Shown here: one piece after another, positions 37,855 to 49,984 of the stretch
Position numbering within the stretch: position 1 is the stretch's first letter
Layout of the letters: the number at the start of each line of letters is the position of its first letter
DNA from: Nepenthes gracilis
Taxonomy: Eukaryota > Streptophyta > Magnoliopsida > Caryophyllales > Nepenthaceae
Length of the DNA stretch: 64,000 bases
Direction: 5' to 3'
Assembly: GCA_033239525.1 (NCBI GenBank)
Contig: BSYO01000003.1
Location: 28,327,540-28,391,539 of the forward strand
Notes under the pieces: generated by a model
The model's input: only the letters and a program-made list of their open reading frames with translations
What the model was told of the DNA's origin: nothing
The model's database searches: none
Made by a program: the position numbers and the translations under genes

Positions 37855-39052
37855 AAAGTGATTGTTCTTGTATCCTTGTCTGAAGGCCGCCCATTGTCCG
37901 CCAACATGGAGGCCAGAGAAAATATGCCCTCTTTTAAGCTTTAGATCTCCCCGTTTTTTCCAGTATTATTTAGAAACATTGAAGAACGGAAAAAAAATTA
38001 TATTCTGAGTTGTTTGTCAATGAAAAAAAATATTTTCTTTTCATTTTTTGGGTGTTTTTAGCAGTAGCAATATGAAGAATAGGAAGACAGTATAAATGTA
38101 TAGAATCTTTGCGTGCTGACATACGAGAGGAATCAGGCAAGTTGGTGGGCACAACGCAGAATCAGACACACAGAAAGCTCTCCAATTGACAATTTTCTTC
38201 TCAAGTATTCCAAGGAGATTGATTGTGAGAACCTGATAGAAACTGAAAACCCCTCAAGAATCTCTATCTCTTTGCTGTACAAAATGGAGATTATACTTCC
38301 ATTTTCAGTATTCACTGGACATTTAAAGAAATCATCATTAGCCTTGATACGAGTGATGAATCACCCTTAAGGATGACAGAAGTTTGTGTGTGTACTATTG
38401 CAAAAATAAGAGTTCCATGGTTAATATTCACTGGGTACTGAGAGATATATCTACATAAATTATCTCAGCCAGCTTGCCCATTTAAAGAGAAGCATAGCTG
38501 GTCTTAATCTAGGTGAAAGCAACATCTAATGCAAGCATAAGTTAGGGGGAGAGCCCATCCCAAAAAATCGGTCTAATAGGAGGGAGAGCCCCCTAACTTA
38601 TAAGTTGGAGGTTTTTCTTCAAACTTTTCAATGTGGAACTCACATCAACATCGTAAATTCGTAATAACAATGGAATATAAGTTAGATAATAAGACTAAAC
38701 GTGAAATATTCCCTTTGGCTAAATAAAAGTATCATAAGAAGTAGCTAGCCGATTGGTTTTTTTCTCGAAAAAATAAATGCTCTTTACCCATAGGGTGGTC
38801 ACCAATTAAATATGCTCACTTTTCACTACTCATATACCAAGTTTCGAAGAATTAGCTCTCAAATTCCCAAATTCTAAAAATTGTCCAACTCTTAAAAATG
38901 AACCACCCACAATTGTAGTGTCCAACATGTTTTAATGGAAGAGGACCCACCACCAGAGTGGCGGTGACGGCAACAACCCAATACATGGTGGTGGAGGTAA
39001 CTACCATGACATCCATCACCCCCTCTCTCAGGTTGGTCCGACTCATTATGTG
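37855..39052. other. Intergenic spacer with small inverted repeat
   Basis: No gene. ATAAGTTAGGGGG (38537-38549) and its reverse complement (38589-38601) bracket a 39-bp loop. The following CTTATAAGTTGGAGG phrase recalls the repeat at 57460 and 57790, suggesting a decayed small element. The right edge abuts the 5' LTR of the older Copia element. Confidence 0.5.
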
Positions 39053-39057
39053 CTTTC

Positions 39058-39623
39058 TGTTAGAAATATGTCCCACATGACGAGACATATGAATTATTAA
39101 TTTGTTGAATTAATTAAATAATTCTATTAGTTTATATATATATAATAATAAAGAGAAATTTTCTAAAAGACACGCATGTTCAAGTTGTATCCTTTGATGG
39201 AAAGGATATATTATTTCTCCAATGATGTGTCCTTTGGTGAATAGATATGTCTCTTTGAGACATACCCATTGAGCGAATGGATATCACTTCTCAACAGTTA
39301 TGTCTGTTCAAGACGCATCATTTGGGCAAAAGGAGGGGCATTTTGGTAATTTGGGAATGGTCCTCTCTCCCTCTATAAAAGGAAGTCCTTGGCCATCATT
39401 TGAGGGACACACAAATTTATATAACATTTACAAATTATAAAGTGAAGAGAGAGAAATCATCTCCCGGTTCTTTGAGACAAGAATAATTATAGTTGTGCAT
39501 AAAAGTTTAATGATTATGGATCCATGTACACATATTTATTCTTTATACTTTAAAGTTTAATGGAGAAATATAATAATCAAGATCCTGTGAATTAAAGTAT
39601 TATCTCATTAAAGTTTTCTTTCA
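39058..39623 (+). repeat. 5' LTR of the old Copia element
   Basis: 566 bp, from TGTTAGAAATATGTC to TTTCTTTCA. A TATA box (CTCTATAAAAGGA, about 39372) marks the element's own promoter. Confidence 0.92.
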
Positions 39624-39625
39624 TG

Positions 39626-39636
39626 TGGTATCAGAG
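39626..39636 (+). other. Primer-binding site, initiator tRNA-Met
   Basis: TGGTATCAGAG lies two bases after the 5' LTR. Confidence 0.9.
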
Positions 39637-41015
39637 AATTGGTTCTAATTATTATATTTCTTCCAATTAAAGCGATTTATTTCTTCTCGGCCTAACATGA
39701 TCATCCATTCTGCCTTTACAGTTTTTATTCACAAAATTGAATATTTGGCTGCAGAATGACAACAGGCTTTGCATAAATCTAATTGCGACATCCTGTGTGT
39801 TTCTCGACAACGTTAATAAATTAAAATAAAAAGGTTAATTTGAAAAAGTTCATGCGGCAATATTAATGGCAGTAAAGTGTAAATTTGTTTATCGCCATTT
39901 TTAATAGATTTCCATTGAACCCAAATTTTGCCGTTCATGATACGGCTATTTTCTATTGAACCCATCATCGTTTTATCGCCGACCGATATAACTAGTTGCC
40001 GGATTTTGCGCCACAAATTGACGTAAAAGTATTGTCGATTACCGATGTTTGAAATCGGTCGCCGTTGGATGAAATCGGACCATCGTTCGTCGAATAGGCA
40101 TCGTTCAAAGTCATATGGTGCAACGATTAACGGCAATGGTCGATCTGGCGCTAATTGTAGGCAATTTAGGCAGTTAAAGGAAAACGGGGAAAAGATCGGC
40201 AGAAGGAAGAAAATGAACAGGGGAAATGGAAACGTAAAGGAAATATGAAAAGAAATATGAAATTATATAATATTTATTTTATGTATAAAAGAGGCAAACT
40301 GAAAATGAAGTAATATATATATATAATTATATATTTGTTTCATATTAACGCAAAACAAAAAAAAATTAATATGATATATTAATATATATATTTTTGTTTA
40401 TTATATAATTATTTGTTTAATATCTGTAATTTATTTATTTATATGATATGAAATTTAAATATATGATTTTATCATGATTATATGCTATATGTTTAGATTT
40501 GTGCAGATATTATTTGTGATGTTGTACAAAATAATTATAATTAAATATCTATGTAATGATATAGTCTGATAGCCGCAAAAGTGGCCCAACTAAATAGCTT
40601 TATAGATACTAAATCATAGAATAAAAAATTGATATACTTATCTCATATATTAATTTAATTACTTTGTAAATTTAAAGTATTACAATTCCTCAATCAGTAA
40701 ATATTATGGTAGGCCCAAAGGTGCACCAATTTTTACGTGATTGATTAATTTAATATGATGATTAATAAGTATTCATTATTTCAAATAGGATCCTAGATAC
40801 CCAAAGGTAACAGACTTAGTTAAATTTTGAAACATTATTAATTATTTCTGTAAGTGACTGGGAATCACAATAAAAGTTAATTAATGTGTTATAATTACAC
40901 CCAAAGGTGGATTATAATGATATTGTTTACATTTTATGTTCCTCCTAATTTTAATTCAAAGTATTAATATTGAGCATGTTAATTTATTACAGTATCTGTT
41001 TCGATTTTGCTACAT

Positions 41016-44000
41016 TCTCACGCTTTTTCTGTTTCGATATTCAATGAAACTAATTTTTTTGATTGGCTTGAGTAAGTTCAGTTTCATCTTGGTGTACTAG
41101 ATCTTGATATTGCATTACAATCAGATAAGCCTGCTGTTATTACTCGTTCAAGTAGTGATGAGAAAAAATCTTATTTTAGAGTATGAAAAAAATCGAACAG
41201 AATAAGTATGATGTTTATGAAAATGACCATGACGAATAATATTAAGTCCACACTTCTTGAAACTGAAAACGTTAAGAATTTACTAAAAACTATTGAAAAT
41301 CATTTTCGATCTGCGGATAAGTCTCTTGTTGGAACACTGATGGTAAAACTTACCACCATAAAATTTGATGGTACTCAAGGAATGCATGAACACATTCTTG
41401 AGATGACTAATTTGGCTACCAAACTCAAAGCCCTTGGTATGGATGTGAATGAATCTTTCCTTATTCAGTTTATAATGAATTCTCTTCCTCCTCAGTTCGG
41501 ATCTTTCCAAATTCATTACAATACGATCAAAAATAAATGGAATGTTAATGAATTGGGAAGCATATTGGTTCAAGAGGATGTAAGACTCATATAATAAAAA
41601 ATTTATTCAATAAATTTAACGAGCTATAGTGGTAAAGGAAAAAAAGAAGAGAAAAAGAGAGAGCATTAAGGCTGGATCATCAAAGAAAAAGGAGCCCCAT
41701 TCTGGTACAGGGACTCAAAAGAAGGGAAGCAATGTAAAGTGTCACTTTTGTAAAAAAGTGAGACACTTTAAGAAGGATTACTATAAAAGAAAGACTTGGT
41801 TCGAAAAAAAAGGTGAGCCTTTAGCTTATGTTTATTTTGAATCAAACTTAATTGAAGAACCTTCTAATACCTGGTGATTCGATTCAGGCTCTAACATTCA
41901 TGTTTCTAAATCGATGCAGGGATGCCTTACAACCCAGATGCTAAGCCAAAATAAAAATTTCATTGTCCTGGAAAATGGTGTCAAAGTTTCTGTTTCTGCT
42001 GTTGAAACTTTTCGATTATTTCTTGATATTGGAATATATTTAGATTTACTAGAAACACTTTATCTACTTTCTATTTCGAGAAATCTTATTTATATTTTCA
42101 AATTTGATATCCAAGGCTACTCTTTAAAGTTTAAAAATAAAAGAGTGAGCATATACAAAAATAAAACCTTCTTCGGTTCCGAAATTCTTTTTGATGGTCT
42201 CTACAAAATTAACCTTGACTAAAATTTTGCTGAAACTCTTATGACCCTACATCATAATGTTGGAACAAAATATAAATATATGAATGAAAACTCTTCTTTT
42301 TTATGGCATAAAAGATTGTATCATATATTTAAAGATCGTATAAAAAGATTGGTAAATGAAGAAATCTTACCTAACATTGATTTGTCTGATCTTGATGTAT
42401 GTGTAGATTGTATTAAAGAAAAACAAACTAAACATGCAAAGAAAGGTGCCACAGATATTTGTGGACCTTTTGATTCTCCGTCTTTATGAGGAGAAAAATA
42501 TTTTATCACATTTATCGATGATTTTTCAAGTTATTGTTATATTTATTTATTGTATGAAAAATCTCAGGTTGTAAATATTTTGGAGATATATATTACTGAG
42601 GTTGAAAGACAATTAAATAAAAGTATAAAAATTATTTGATCTGATAGAGGTGGTGAATATTATGACAAATATGATGTATCAGGATAATGTCCTGGCCCTT
42701 TTGCTAAGCTGTCAAAAAATTATGGTATATGTGTACAATATACTATACCAGGTACGCCACAGTAAAATGGTGTTGCTGAACGGCGTAATTGTACATTAAT
42801 AGACATGGTTAGAAGTATATTGAGTTATTCATCTTTACCTAAATTTTTGTGGATGAAAGCCCTTAAGACTGTTATTTAGATTCTTAACCGGGTTCCTAAT
42901 AAAGTAGTTTCAAAAACTACTTTCGAGTTATGGATTGAAAGAAAATTGAGTATTTAACACGTACATATTTGGGAGCGTCCAGCAGAAGTCAGAATGTACA
43001 ATCCACAAGAAAAAAAATTAGATTTCAGAACTGTTAGTGGATACTTTATTGGTTATCTAGAGAAATCTAAAGGGTATAAATTTTACTGTCCTAATCACAG
43101 TATGAGAATAATAGAAATTAGTAATGCTAGATTCTTTGAGGATGGTAAAATCAGTGGGAGTGATATTTCACAAAATGTAGAGATAAAAGAAATTAGGGTA
43201 CACGTTTCTATACCCATAATTTTTAAACAAACTGTTGTTCTAACTATTATTGAATAATAGATTGACAATTTTATCCTCCATAATGAAAATGTCACCACTA
43301 AACATAATGTAGAACAGTTATAAGAAGTAGTATTAAGAAGATCTCATAGGAAAAAGAGATCTGCTATTTTAAATGACTATTTGATTTATCTACAAGAATT
43401 TGAGTGTGATATAGTGATATATGATGATCCGATTTCTTTTTAACAAGCCAAAGAAAGAAATGATTCTTCCAAATGGATTGATGCCATGAAAGATGAGTTA
43501 GAATCGATGGCACATAATAAAGTCTGGGATCTTGTTGAATTGCCGAAAAGTTGCAGAACAGTTAGTTGTACATGGGTGTTTAAAATCAAATGCGACTCTA
43601 AATGCAATATCGAACGATATAAGGCTAGACTTGTTGCTAAAGGTTATACTAAAAAAGATGGCATTGATTATAAGGAGACATTTTTTCCAATTTTTAAAAA
43701 GAATTCCTTAAGAATTATAATAGCATTGGTAGCACATTTTGACTTAAAGTTGCACCAAATGGATGTAAAAATTACTTTGCTAAATGGAAGCTTTGATGAA
43801 GAAATTTATGTGAAATAACCTGAAGGATTATCTATCAAATGACAAGAGAACTTAGTTTGTAAATTAAAGAAATCAATATATGGACTTAAACAAGCCTCAC
43901 GACAATGGTACCTTAAGTTTCATGATACCATTTTATCATTTGGTTTTACAGAAAATACCGTTGATCGTGTATATACCTAAAAGGTCAGTGGGAGTAAGTT

Positions 44001-45039
44001 TATATTTTTAGTTCTATATGTTGATGATATAGTGGGAACAAGTTTATATTTTTGGTTATATATGTTGATGATATATTACTTGTAAGCAGTGATTTTGGGT
44101 TGTTACATGAGACTAAGGGTTATCTCTCTAAAAATTTTGATATAAAAGATATGGGTGAGGCAACTTATGTGATAGGAATAGAAATATTCCGAAATAGATC
44201 ACATGAATTATTTGGATTGTCTCAGAAAGGATATATCAAGAAAATTTTAGAAAGATTTGGGATGGAGAACTGTGCAGCCAGTATTGTTTCAGTCCAGAAA
44301 GGTGATAAATTCAGTTTAATACAATATCCACAAAATAAATGGGAACGAAATCAAATGAAAGTTATTCCTTATGCGTCTGGTATAGGAAGTTTGATGTATG
44401 CACAGACTTGTACCAGACCAGATATAAGTTTCGCAGATGGTATGCTCAAACGATACCAAAGCAATTATGGTATAGATCACTGGAAAGCTGTAAAGAAAAT
44501 AATGAGATACTTGTAAGGAACTAAAGATTGCATGCTTACTTATAAGAAGTCTGATCATTTGGAGGTGATAGGATATTCAGATTCGGACTATACTGAATGT
44601 TCAGATGCCATAAAGTCCCATCTGGATATATTTTTCTTTTGGCTGGAGGAGTTATTTTATGGAAAGTGCCAAGCAATCTGTGATTGCTGTGTCCACGATG
44701 GAAGCATAGTTTGTGGCATGCTTTGAAATCATAATACATGCATTATGGCTACGAAATTTTATTTCAGGACTTAGAATTGTTGACAATATAGTCAAGCCGC
44801 TAAAAATTTATTGTGATAATTCCATAGCAGTTTTCTTCTCAAAGAATGACAAGTATTTAAAGGGTGCAAATTATATGAAAATTGAATACCTTGTCGTTAA
44901 AAGTGAAATTCAGAAACAAAAAGTATCAATAGAACATATTAGCACCAAACATATAATTGCAGATCCATTAATTAAATGTTTACCTCTAAAAGTATTTATA
45001 AATCATGTTGACAGTATGGGTCTTTGTCGTTACCTATAA
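41016..45039 (+). pseudogene. Copia gag-pol remnant with many stops
   Basis: Recognisable pieces in order: gag core (about 41016-41594), degenerate zinc knuckle (about 41740-41790, last Cys replaced by Tyr), protease DSGS (about 41885, preceded by a stop), integrase (42301-43000), reverse transcriptase (43480-44520) and RNase H with tail (44530-45039). At least ten in-frame stops and several frameshifts occur. Several stops sit where the conserved codon is Trp or Gln, as expected from C-to-T or G-to-A decay of methylated DNA. A 44-bp tandem duplication copies the YVDD box. Confidence 0.92.
43987..44074 (+). repeat. 44-bp tandem duplication over the RT active-site box
   Basis: Unit 1 (43987-44030) and unit 2 (44031-44074) match at 40 of 44 bases, and each encodes a YVDD box. 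Because 44 is not a multiple of three, the duplication shifts the frame. Confidence 0.85.
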
Positions 45040-45390
45040 TATAATGATATTACTCTGATATTTGAGATCTCACATAATGTGTTTCTTATATATCCTGTTT
45101 ATTGTATATTGTTCGAACTTAAAGTTTTAGATTGATAACAGGGCCAGTCTCTCACTAAGACATTATTGTTGGATTGTATGATATTTTTTATTTAAGACTT
45201 AATCATATAATTTACAGGTGTTGTGGTACATGGAAGGAACTATGTTGCATAATGATATGGAACCGCCATGACTCGTATTTATCGATTATTTGATTATAGT
45301 ATTATGACATATAAACTATTAATGGATTATAATGTTGCGCACTTAAAGTTTATTCTAATTAATTCAGATAAATATTATTGTCATATAGGT

Positions 45391-45402
45391 CAAGTGGGAG
45401 AA
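45391..45402 (+). other. Polypurine tract of the old Copia element
   Basis: CAAGTGGGAGAA directly precedes the 3' LTR. Confidence 0.75.
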
Positions 45403-45972
45403 TGTTAGAAATATGTCGCACATAACGAGATATATGAATTATTAATTTGTTGAATTAATTAAATAATCCTATTAGTTTATATATATAATAATAATAATAA
45501 AGAAAAATTTTCTAAAAGATACTCCTGTTCAAGTCGTATCTTTTGATGGAAAAGATATGTTATTTCTCAAATGATGTGTCATTTGGTGAATAGATATGTC
45601 TTTTTGAGACATACCCGTTGAGCGAATGGATATCACTTCTTAACAGTTGTGTCTGTTCAAGACGCATCACTTGGACGAAAGGAGGGGCATTTTGATAATT
45701 TGAGAATGGTCTTCTCTTCCTCTATAAAAGGACGTCCTTGGCCATCATTTGAGGGACACACAAATTTGTATAACATTTACAAATTATAAGGAGAGGAGAG
45801 AGAAATTATCTCCCAATTTTTCGAGACAAGAACAATTATAGTTGTATATAAAAGTTTAATGGTTATGGACCCTGGTACACATATTTATTCTTTATACTTT
45901 AAAGTTTAATGGAGAAATATAATAATCAAGATCCTGTGAATTAAAGTATTATCTCATTAAAGTTTTCTTTCA
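45403..45972 (+). repeat. 3' LTR of the old Copia element
   Basis: 570 bp, the partner of 39058-39623. It reads toward the second glutaredoxin, so its TATA box (about 45721) could in principle start transcripts into that gene. Confidence 0.92.
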
Positions 45973-46067
45973 CTTCCATCTAAATTCATATTCCAAGGGT
46001 TAGGGCATCTAAATAAAACACAATAGGGATATTCACTATAAAGATAGAAGAACTACACTCATCCATC

Positions 46068-46079
46068 TCTATAAATAGC
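46068..46079 (+). promoter_or_regulatory. Probable TATA box of glutaredoxin 2
   Basis: TCTATAAATAGC, about 190 bp upstream of the start codon and 95 bp from the retrotransposon edge. Confidence 0.55.
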
Positions 46080-46265
46080 TCAGAAATAGAGAGCTCAAAG
46101 TTCATAACCAACCTTCCATCAAGTATTAAACTATCCCTACTGTTGAATTGATCGAGCAAGATCTAGTCTTGGGAGTCTTGCGGAATGACACTTCAAATTC
46201 TTTGTTTTCTTCTTTTCTATATCTATGACCAAAGAAGAAAAAGAAAAAAGAAACTTCATTTCAAG

Positions 46266-46557
46266 ATGGATAAGGTTACAGGGCTGGCATCTGAAAATGG
46301 GGTAGTAATCTTCAACAAGAACTCCTGCTGCTTATGTTATGCAGTTAACATTCTTTTCCAAGTACTTCGGGTTAGTCCTCCGATTTATGATCTTGACCAG
46401 GACCCTGAAGGCTGGAATGGAGAAAGTGAACACGATGCTTGGCTGCAATGCACTTGTTCCTGCAGTATTCATCAGCGGGAGACTTGTGGGATTGACTGAT
46501 GAGATCATGTCGCTCCACCTAAGTGGCTCGCTGATCCCTATGCTGAAGCCTTACTAG
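46266..46557 (+). pseudogene. CC-type glutaredoxin, frameshifted copy
   Basis: The start [16 protein letters not shown] and the CCLC active site (residues 21-24) are clear. The frame holds through YDLDQDPEG, then the family sequence continues one frame over from about 46414: [18 protein letters not shown] and a C-terminus ending in KPY before the stop at 46555. Compared with the GKEME stretch of the intact copy, the junction is two bases short. The left frame would run on to a stop at 46499 and lose the VP loop. Either this is a pseudogene or the assembly has an error here. It lacks the hydrophobic xxWF/L ending of the intact gene, so it belongs to a different CC-type subgroup. A tandem relation to 36257 is likely. 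Confidence 0.85.
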
Positions 46558-46857
46558 GCTCTAAACTAGGTTAACTTTACTGCTGTGGGAGACCAATTGC
46601 AAAGAATAAACCAGGAAAAATGCTTTTAGTTCTAGTTGTTAGCATTTGTATCACTCTCTAGTAGGTTCCAAAACCAATGGACAGGTCATTCGGAGAATAT
46701 GCAATATTTATGCGTGGCATGTTCTAGTAGAGAAGTCAAAGAAGTGTCATGCAATATTTGTCCAATGGTTAGTCTAGGGTAATTCTAGTGACAAAAGGCA
46801 CTAAAAGTTCGTATAATATTCGTGTAAGGTCAGTTGAGGGTCGTTCGAGTAATAAAT

Positions 46858-47968
46858 TGTTGGGGTCGAAAGACCCGGATCCACCAGATCCGGTAGCAGC
46901 GGAAAACCCAAACCTCCCTGTCATCGTCAGCCACCATTTAGTAGGAATAAAGAACAAAGAGATGCAAAATATTTTTTATGTGAAAATCCCTTCTCAACTA
47001 AGGAAAAAAACTACGAGATATAAAATTCACTAATAGATCTACTATGTAAAATGTTTACACAAACCCAGAGACATAGTACAGCAATCACCCTGGCTACACA
47101 AGCTCTAGAGGCGAAAATGAAGAACAGAGCATGAGAATACAAAGCCTCACCATTTGTGTTTCACTCACTGCTCTCTTATTCTTCCATTTTTTCTCTCCTC
47201 ACTGTTGTGCTCTCTGCTATCTCATTTTACAAGTGTTAATAAAATGGCAACTTCCCGCACACATGCGGCCGGCGCACGGCGCCCCTGGTGTTGTCTCCCA
47301 CACCAGCCCGGTCACCACTCTGGGCCGCCTTTGGACCATCTCCTCCGGAAGCTCCTGGTGCTCATATATAAACGTCCTAGCTCCACCTAATCCCATCTGC
47401 CCACCTGGTCACCTTACAGATAATAGGTGCCACGTCTTCACCAGTTTTCGAGTTTCATACAGGCCTATGCCCTGCAGTCGGCGCATGCTCTGCACTATGC
47501 AGACGCGTGCTCTACAACCCAACTGCCAGCCTGTCGATCAATCCTAGAAAGACATCTGTCCACTGCCAGCTGCCACTTTCTACAGTCTCTAAGGCCCAGT
47601 GCTCAACCGGTCAACTTCTCGTTGACCGTCTTCAGTATTTATCCGGTCAACTTCCGTTGACTGTCCTTTGCTTCCATCTGGTCAACCTCTGTTGACTGTC
47701 TTCTAGTGCCATCCGGTCAACCTCCCCGTTGATCATCTTTTGCTGCCCGTCCGCCATCCAGCAATGCTCCTGTAGCCCTTAAACGGTCGACCTCCTGTTA
47801 ACCGGATTCAGCTGGCTGTCCGCCGGTCAATCTTCATTGACTGTTCACTGTTCTCTTCCGGACAACGTCCCGTTGACTGAAAACAGTTCTCTGGATTTGT
47901 TCTCCATAAATCCTCCGATGATAAACCAGTTTGCTGGGTTACCCACAATGGAGTAACCAGACCCAACA
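46858..47968 (-). repeat. Solo LTR with perfect target duplication
   Basis: 1111 bp, from TGTTGGGGTCG to GACCCAACA, flanked on both sides by TAAAT (46853-46857 and 47969-47973). The U5-like box (CACATAAAA... in reverse at about 46970-47020) shows that its sense is minus. No internal region remains, which indicates LTR-LTR recombination. It lies 300 bp downstream of the second glutaredoxin and holds the W-box-like array. Confidence 0.88.
47607..47880. promoter_or_regulatory. Array of seven GGTCAA/TTGAC inverted units
   Basis: Seven units of about 20-25 bp spaced 30-60 bp apart. Each pairs a GGTCAAC-like word with a GTTGACyG-like word after 4-6 bases, and the clearest is 47608-47628 (8-bp perfect arms). 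The fourth, fifth and seventh units are degraded. TTGAC(C/T) is the WRKY W-box core. This array is inside the solo LTR. Confidence 0.6.
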
Positions 47969-48209
47969 TAAATGACACTAAATGTTTGTGCAATGTTTTT
48001 GTGAGGTCCGTAGAGGGTCATCCAAGTAATAAAGGACATTGGAGGTTATGCAAGAATAGCCAAGCGGCGAAACTCATTGGAGATTCATATGGGAGAAGTT
48101 TAGTAGGCATCTCTACTAAATAAGTAGTAGTTGCATCTAATAGGTACAAGATTAATGGCCATGCGCTTTGGGGATGAAAGAACCGTTTTGGTTCAAATTG
48201 CATAATAAA

Positions 48210-49127
48210 TGTTTCGACCCCTACAATAAATTAGCGGAAGCAATATACAATCAAATATTTAATACACGTAATGAATATTTGTGTTTAGATATTATGAGCA
48301 ATACGAGTATAAAAATAAAGCAGTAATAACAATAATAAGACAAGTTTTTTGGTAATCGAGAAAAATCCCCCGGATTTCAACGGCCAGGGAAGAAATGTAC
48401 TATGAAAATCAACTTACAGACCGGGTGGTAACGATGCACTAATCTAGTCGACTTACTCCGGTCTTGTGATCCTTATTGCGGAACTCCTTGAATTTGCCCA
48501 CGACAGCGGAATCAGACTCCTTCCGATCTTCACGTCAATCTTCCCTCTCGAACCACTTGAATTGCCGAACTCACTGAATCCCAATATTTACACCACCAAC
48601 ATCGCTATGAAGGTTAACCGACGAGAGAAGAGAATGTAAAATGAGAAAAGAACACTTTGTCAATGGAGCACAATCGTTGGAGAGAAGTGTTTTTGAAAAT
48701 GGAGCACACAACCAAAGGATATTCAGGAGAGAAGGCTCCTCAAAAGTCTGCCAAGATCCCTTTTGTTCAAGATATAAGGCCACAATATATATAAGTCTTA
48801 AAAAAAATTCAAATTAAAAAGTGTTCGTTAAACACAAGAGGGCCGTGCCCCGCTTAGCAAAAATGCCCCCGTGGGCACTCGAGTGCTCATCGAGCGCCCG
48901 TTGCGAGAGGGGCGCCTAAGTGGCTCCTCGAGGCCGTCCTGAGATAAGGTGAAAAATGTGACACGAAGGCGAGAACACTGAGATTTGATGATAACGACCT
49001 TCAGGCATGAAATGGATGAAAATCTTGCAGGCCAATACGTTGTTGTAGTTACCAAAGACGTCGACAAGAGACTAAATAAACAATCAGACACGGTCACGGA
49101 ATATGCCAACTAAAAATATGTCTAACA
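48210..49127 (-). repeat. Probable solo LTR of another Copia family
   Basis: Read on the minus strand it begins TGTTAGACATATTTTTAG and ends GGGGTCGAAACA, with the TG...CA ends usual for LTRs. It has a box resembling the U5 signal at about 48340-48390. No primer-binding site or coding region adjoins either end, and no target duplication was found. Confidence 0.6.
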
Positions 49128-49984
49128 GGGGACAAAATGTGCCCCCGGATGCATGCCAATGGTGTGTTCCAATTTCAATGGGACCAGTGCTTGAAAGGCT
49201 TATGGGTGGGTCACCCAAAAGAGATTGCGTCTAATATATGTGGGGAAAACACATGTGCTAAAGTTATTATAATATCACGTTTGATATAAATTTAGGGTTA
49301 ATGCAACACATGAGTGGCATGGGCAAAAGGACAACGCAATAGAAGGTGCAAAGGAGCTTTGAGATGAAGTTTAACAAGAGTGCAACACAAAAGCAAAAAG
49401 TGGAAGAGGGTTATATCTTGTTGAGATTCAGCTCAAGTTTTGTTCTTCGCCAAAATTGGATGCACGACTCTAGTATATTTTTAAGATATATTACAAATTG
49501 GTTATTCTTGTTCTTCTTATATTTACTTTTGTGGGTTGTTAAGTGCACTAAGAGTTGTATTTAAGCGATCATTCACTTTTGTTGTAGTGAAGATCACTTA
49601 AAATAGATTACTTTATAATCGACACTATTTATAGTGGATTTGTTTAGAATTTATCTTATAATTTTTTCTTTATTTGGAAAGATATAATGGTTTGATTGAG
49701 ATGAAGAGAACATTGTGTGAACCTTTTTATATACCCGCTGAATGGAAATCCAAGAACAAAATAAAGATCCCAACTTTTCCGCTAAGTGTTGCTACACATC
49801 CTGCATCTGCTTTATCTTAGAATCTTACATAAAGAAAGGCCATGTGTTCATTTCCTTTTTTCATATTCCTATATGTCTGTTATCAAGTTTGTTTTATGAA
49901 AAGAAATTTTCTCCTATTTTAAATTTCTCTCTTCTTTAATTTTTGATTTATACTAAGGGCAACATTTTTTATGAAGGTATTTTT
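49128..49984. other. Intergenic, no feature seen
   Basis: I see no coding, RNA or repeat signal strong enough to report in this stretch. Confidence 0.5.

Larger units (their letters stand above)
39058..45972 (+). mobile_element. Copia LTR retrotransposon, old, full length, decayed
   Basis: A 6915-bp element with LTRs at 39058-39623 and 45403-45972, about 92% identical by eye. The primer-binding site (39626) and polypurine tract (45391-45402) are in place and the domains are in Copia order. Flanks CTTTC (39053-39057) and CTTCC (45973-45977) look like a target duplication with one mismatch. It differs in family from the element at 30454. It ends 293 bp upstream of the second glutaredoxin. The leader between primer site and gag is long (about 1.4 kb) and contains three CCCAAAGGT phrases between 40720 and 40920. 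Confidence 0.93.
46745..48035. repeat. Diverged short tandem units split by a solo LTR
   Basis: Three units of about 55-62 bp, at 46745-46797, 46799-46857 and 47974-48035, share versions of CACTAAAWGTT, TGYGTAAGGTCMGT and GAGGGTCRTYC(G/A)AGTAATAAA. The solo LTR at 46858 interrupts the array between units two and three. Confidence 0.5.
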
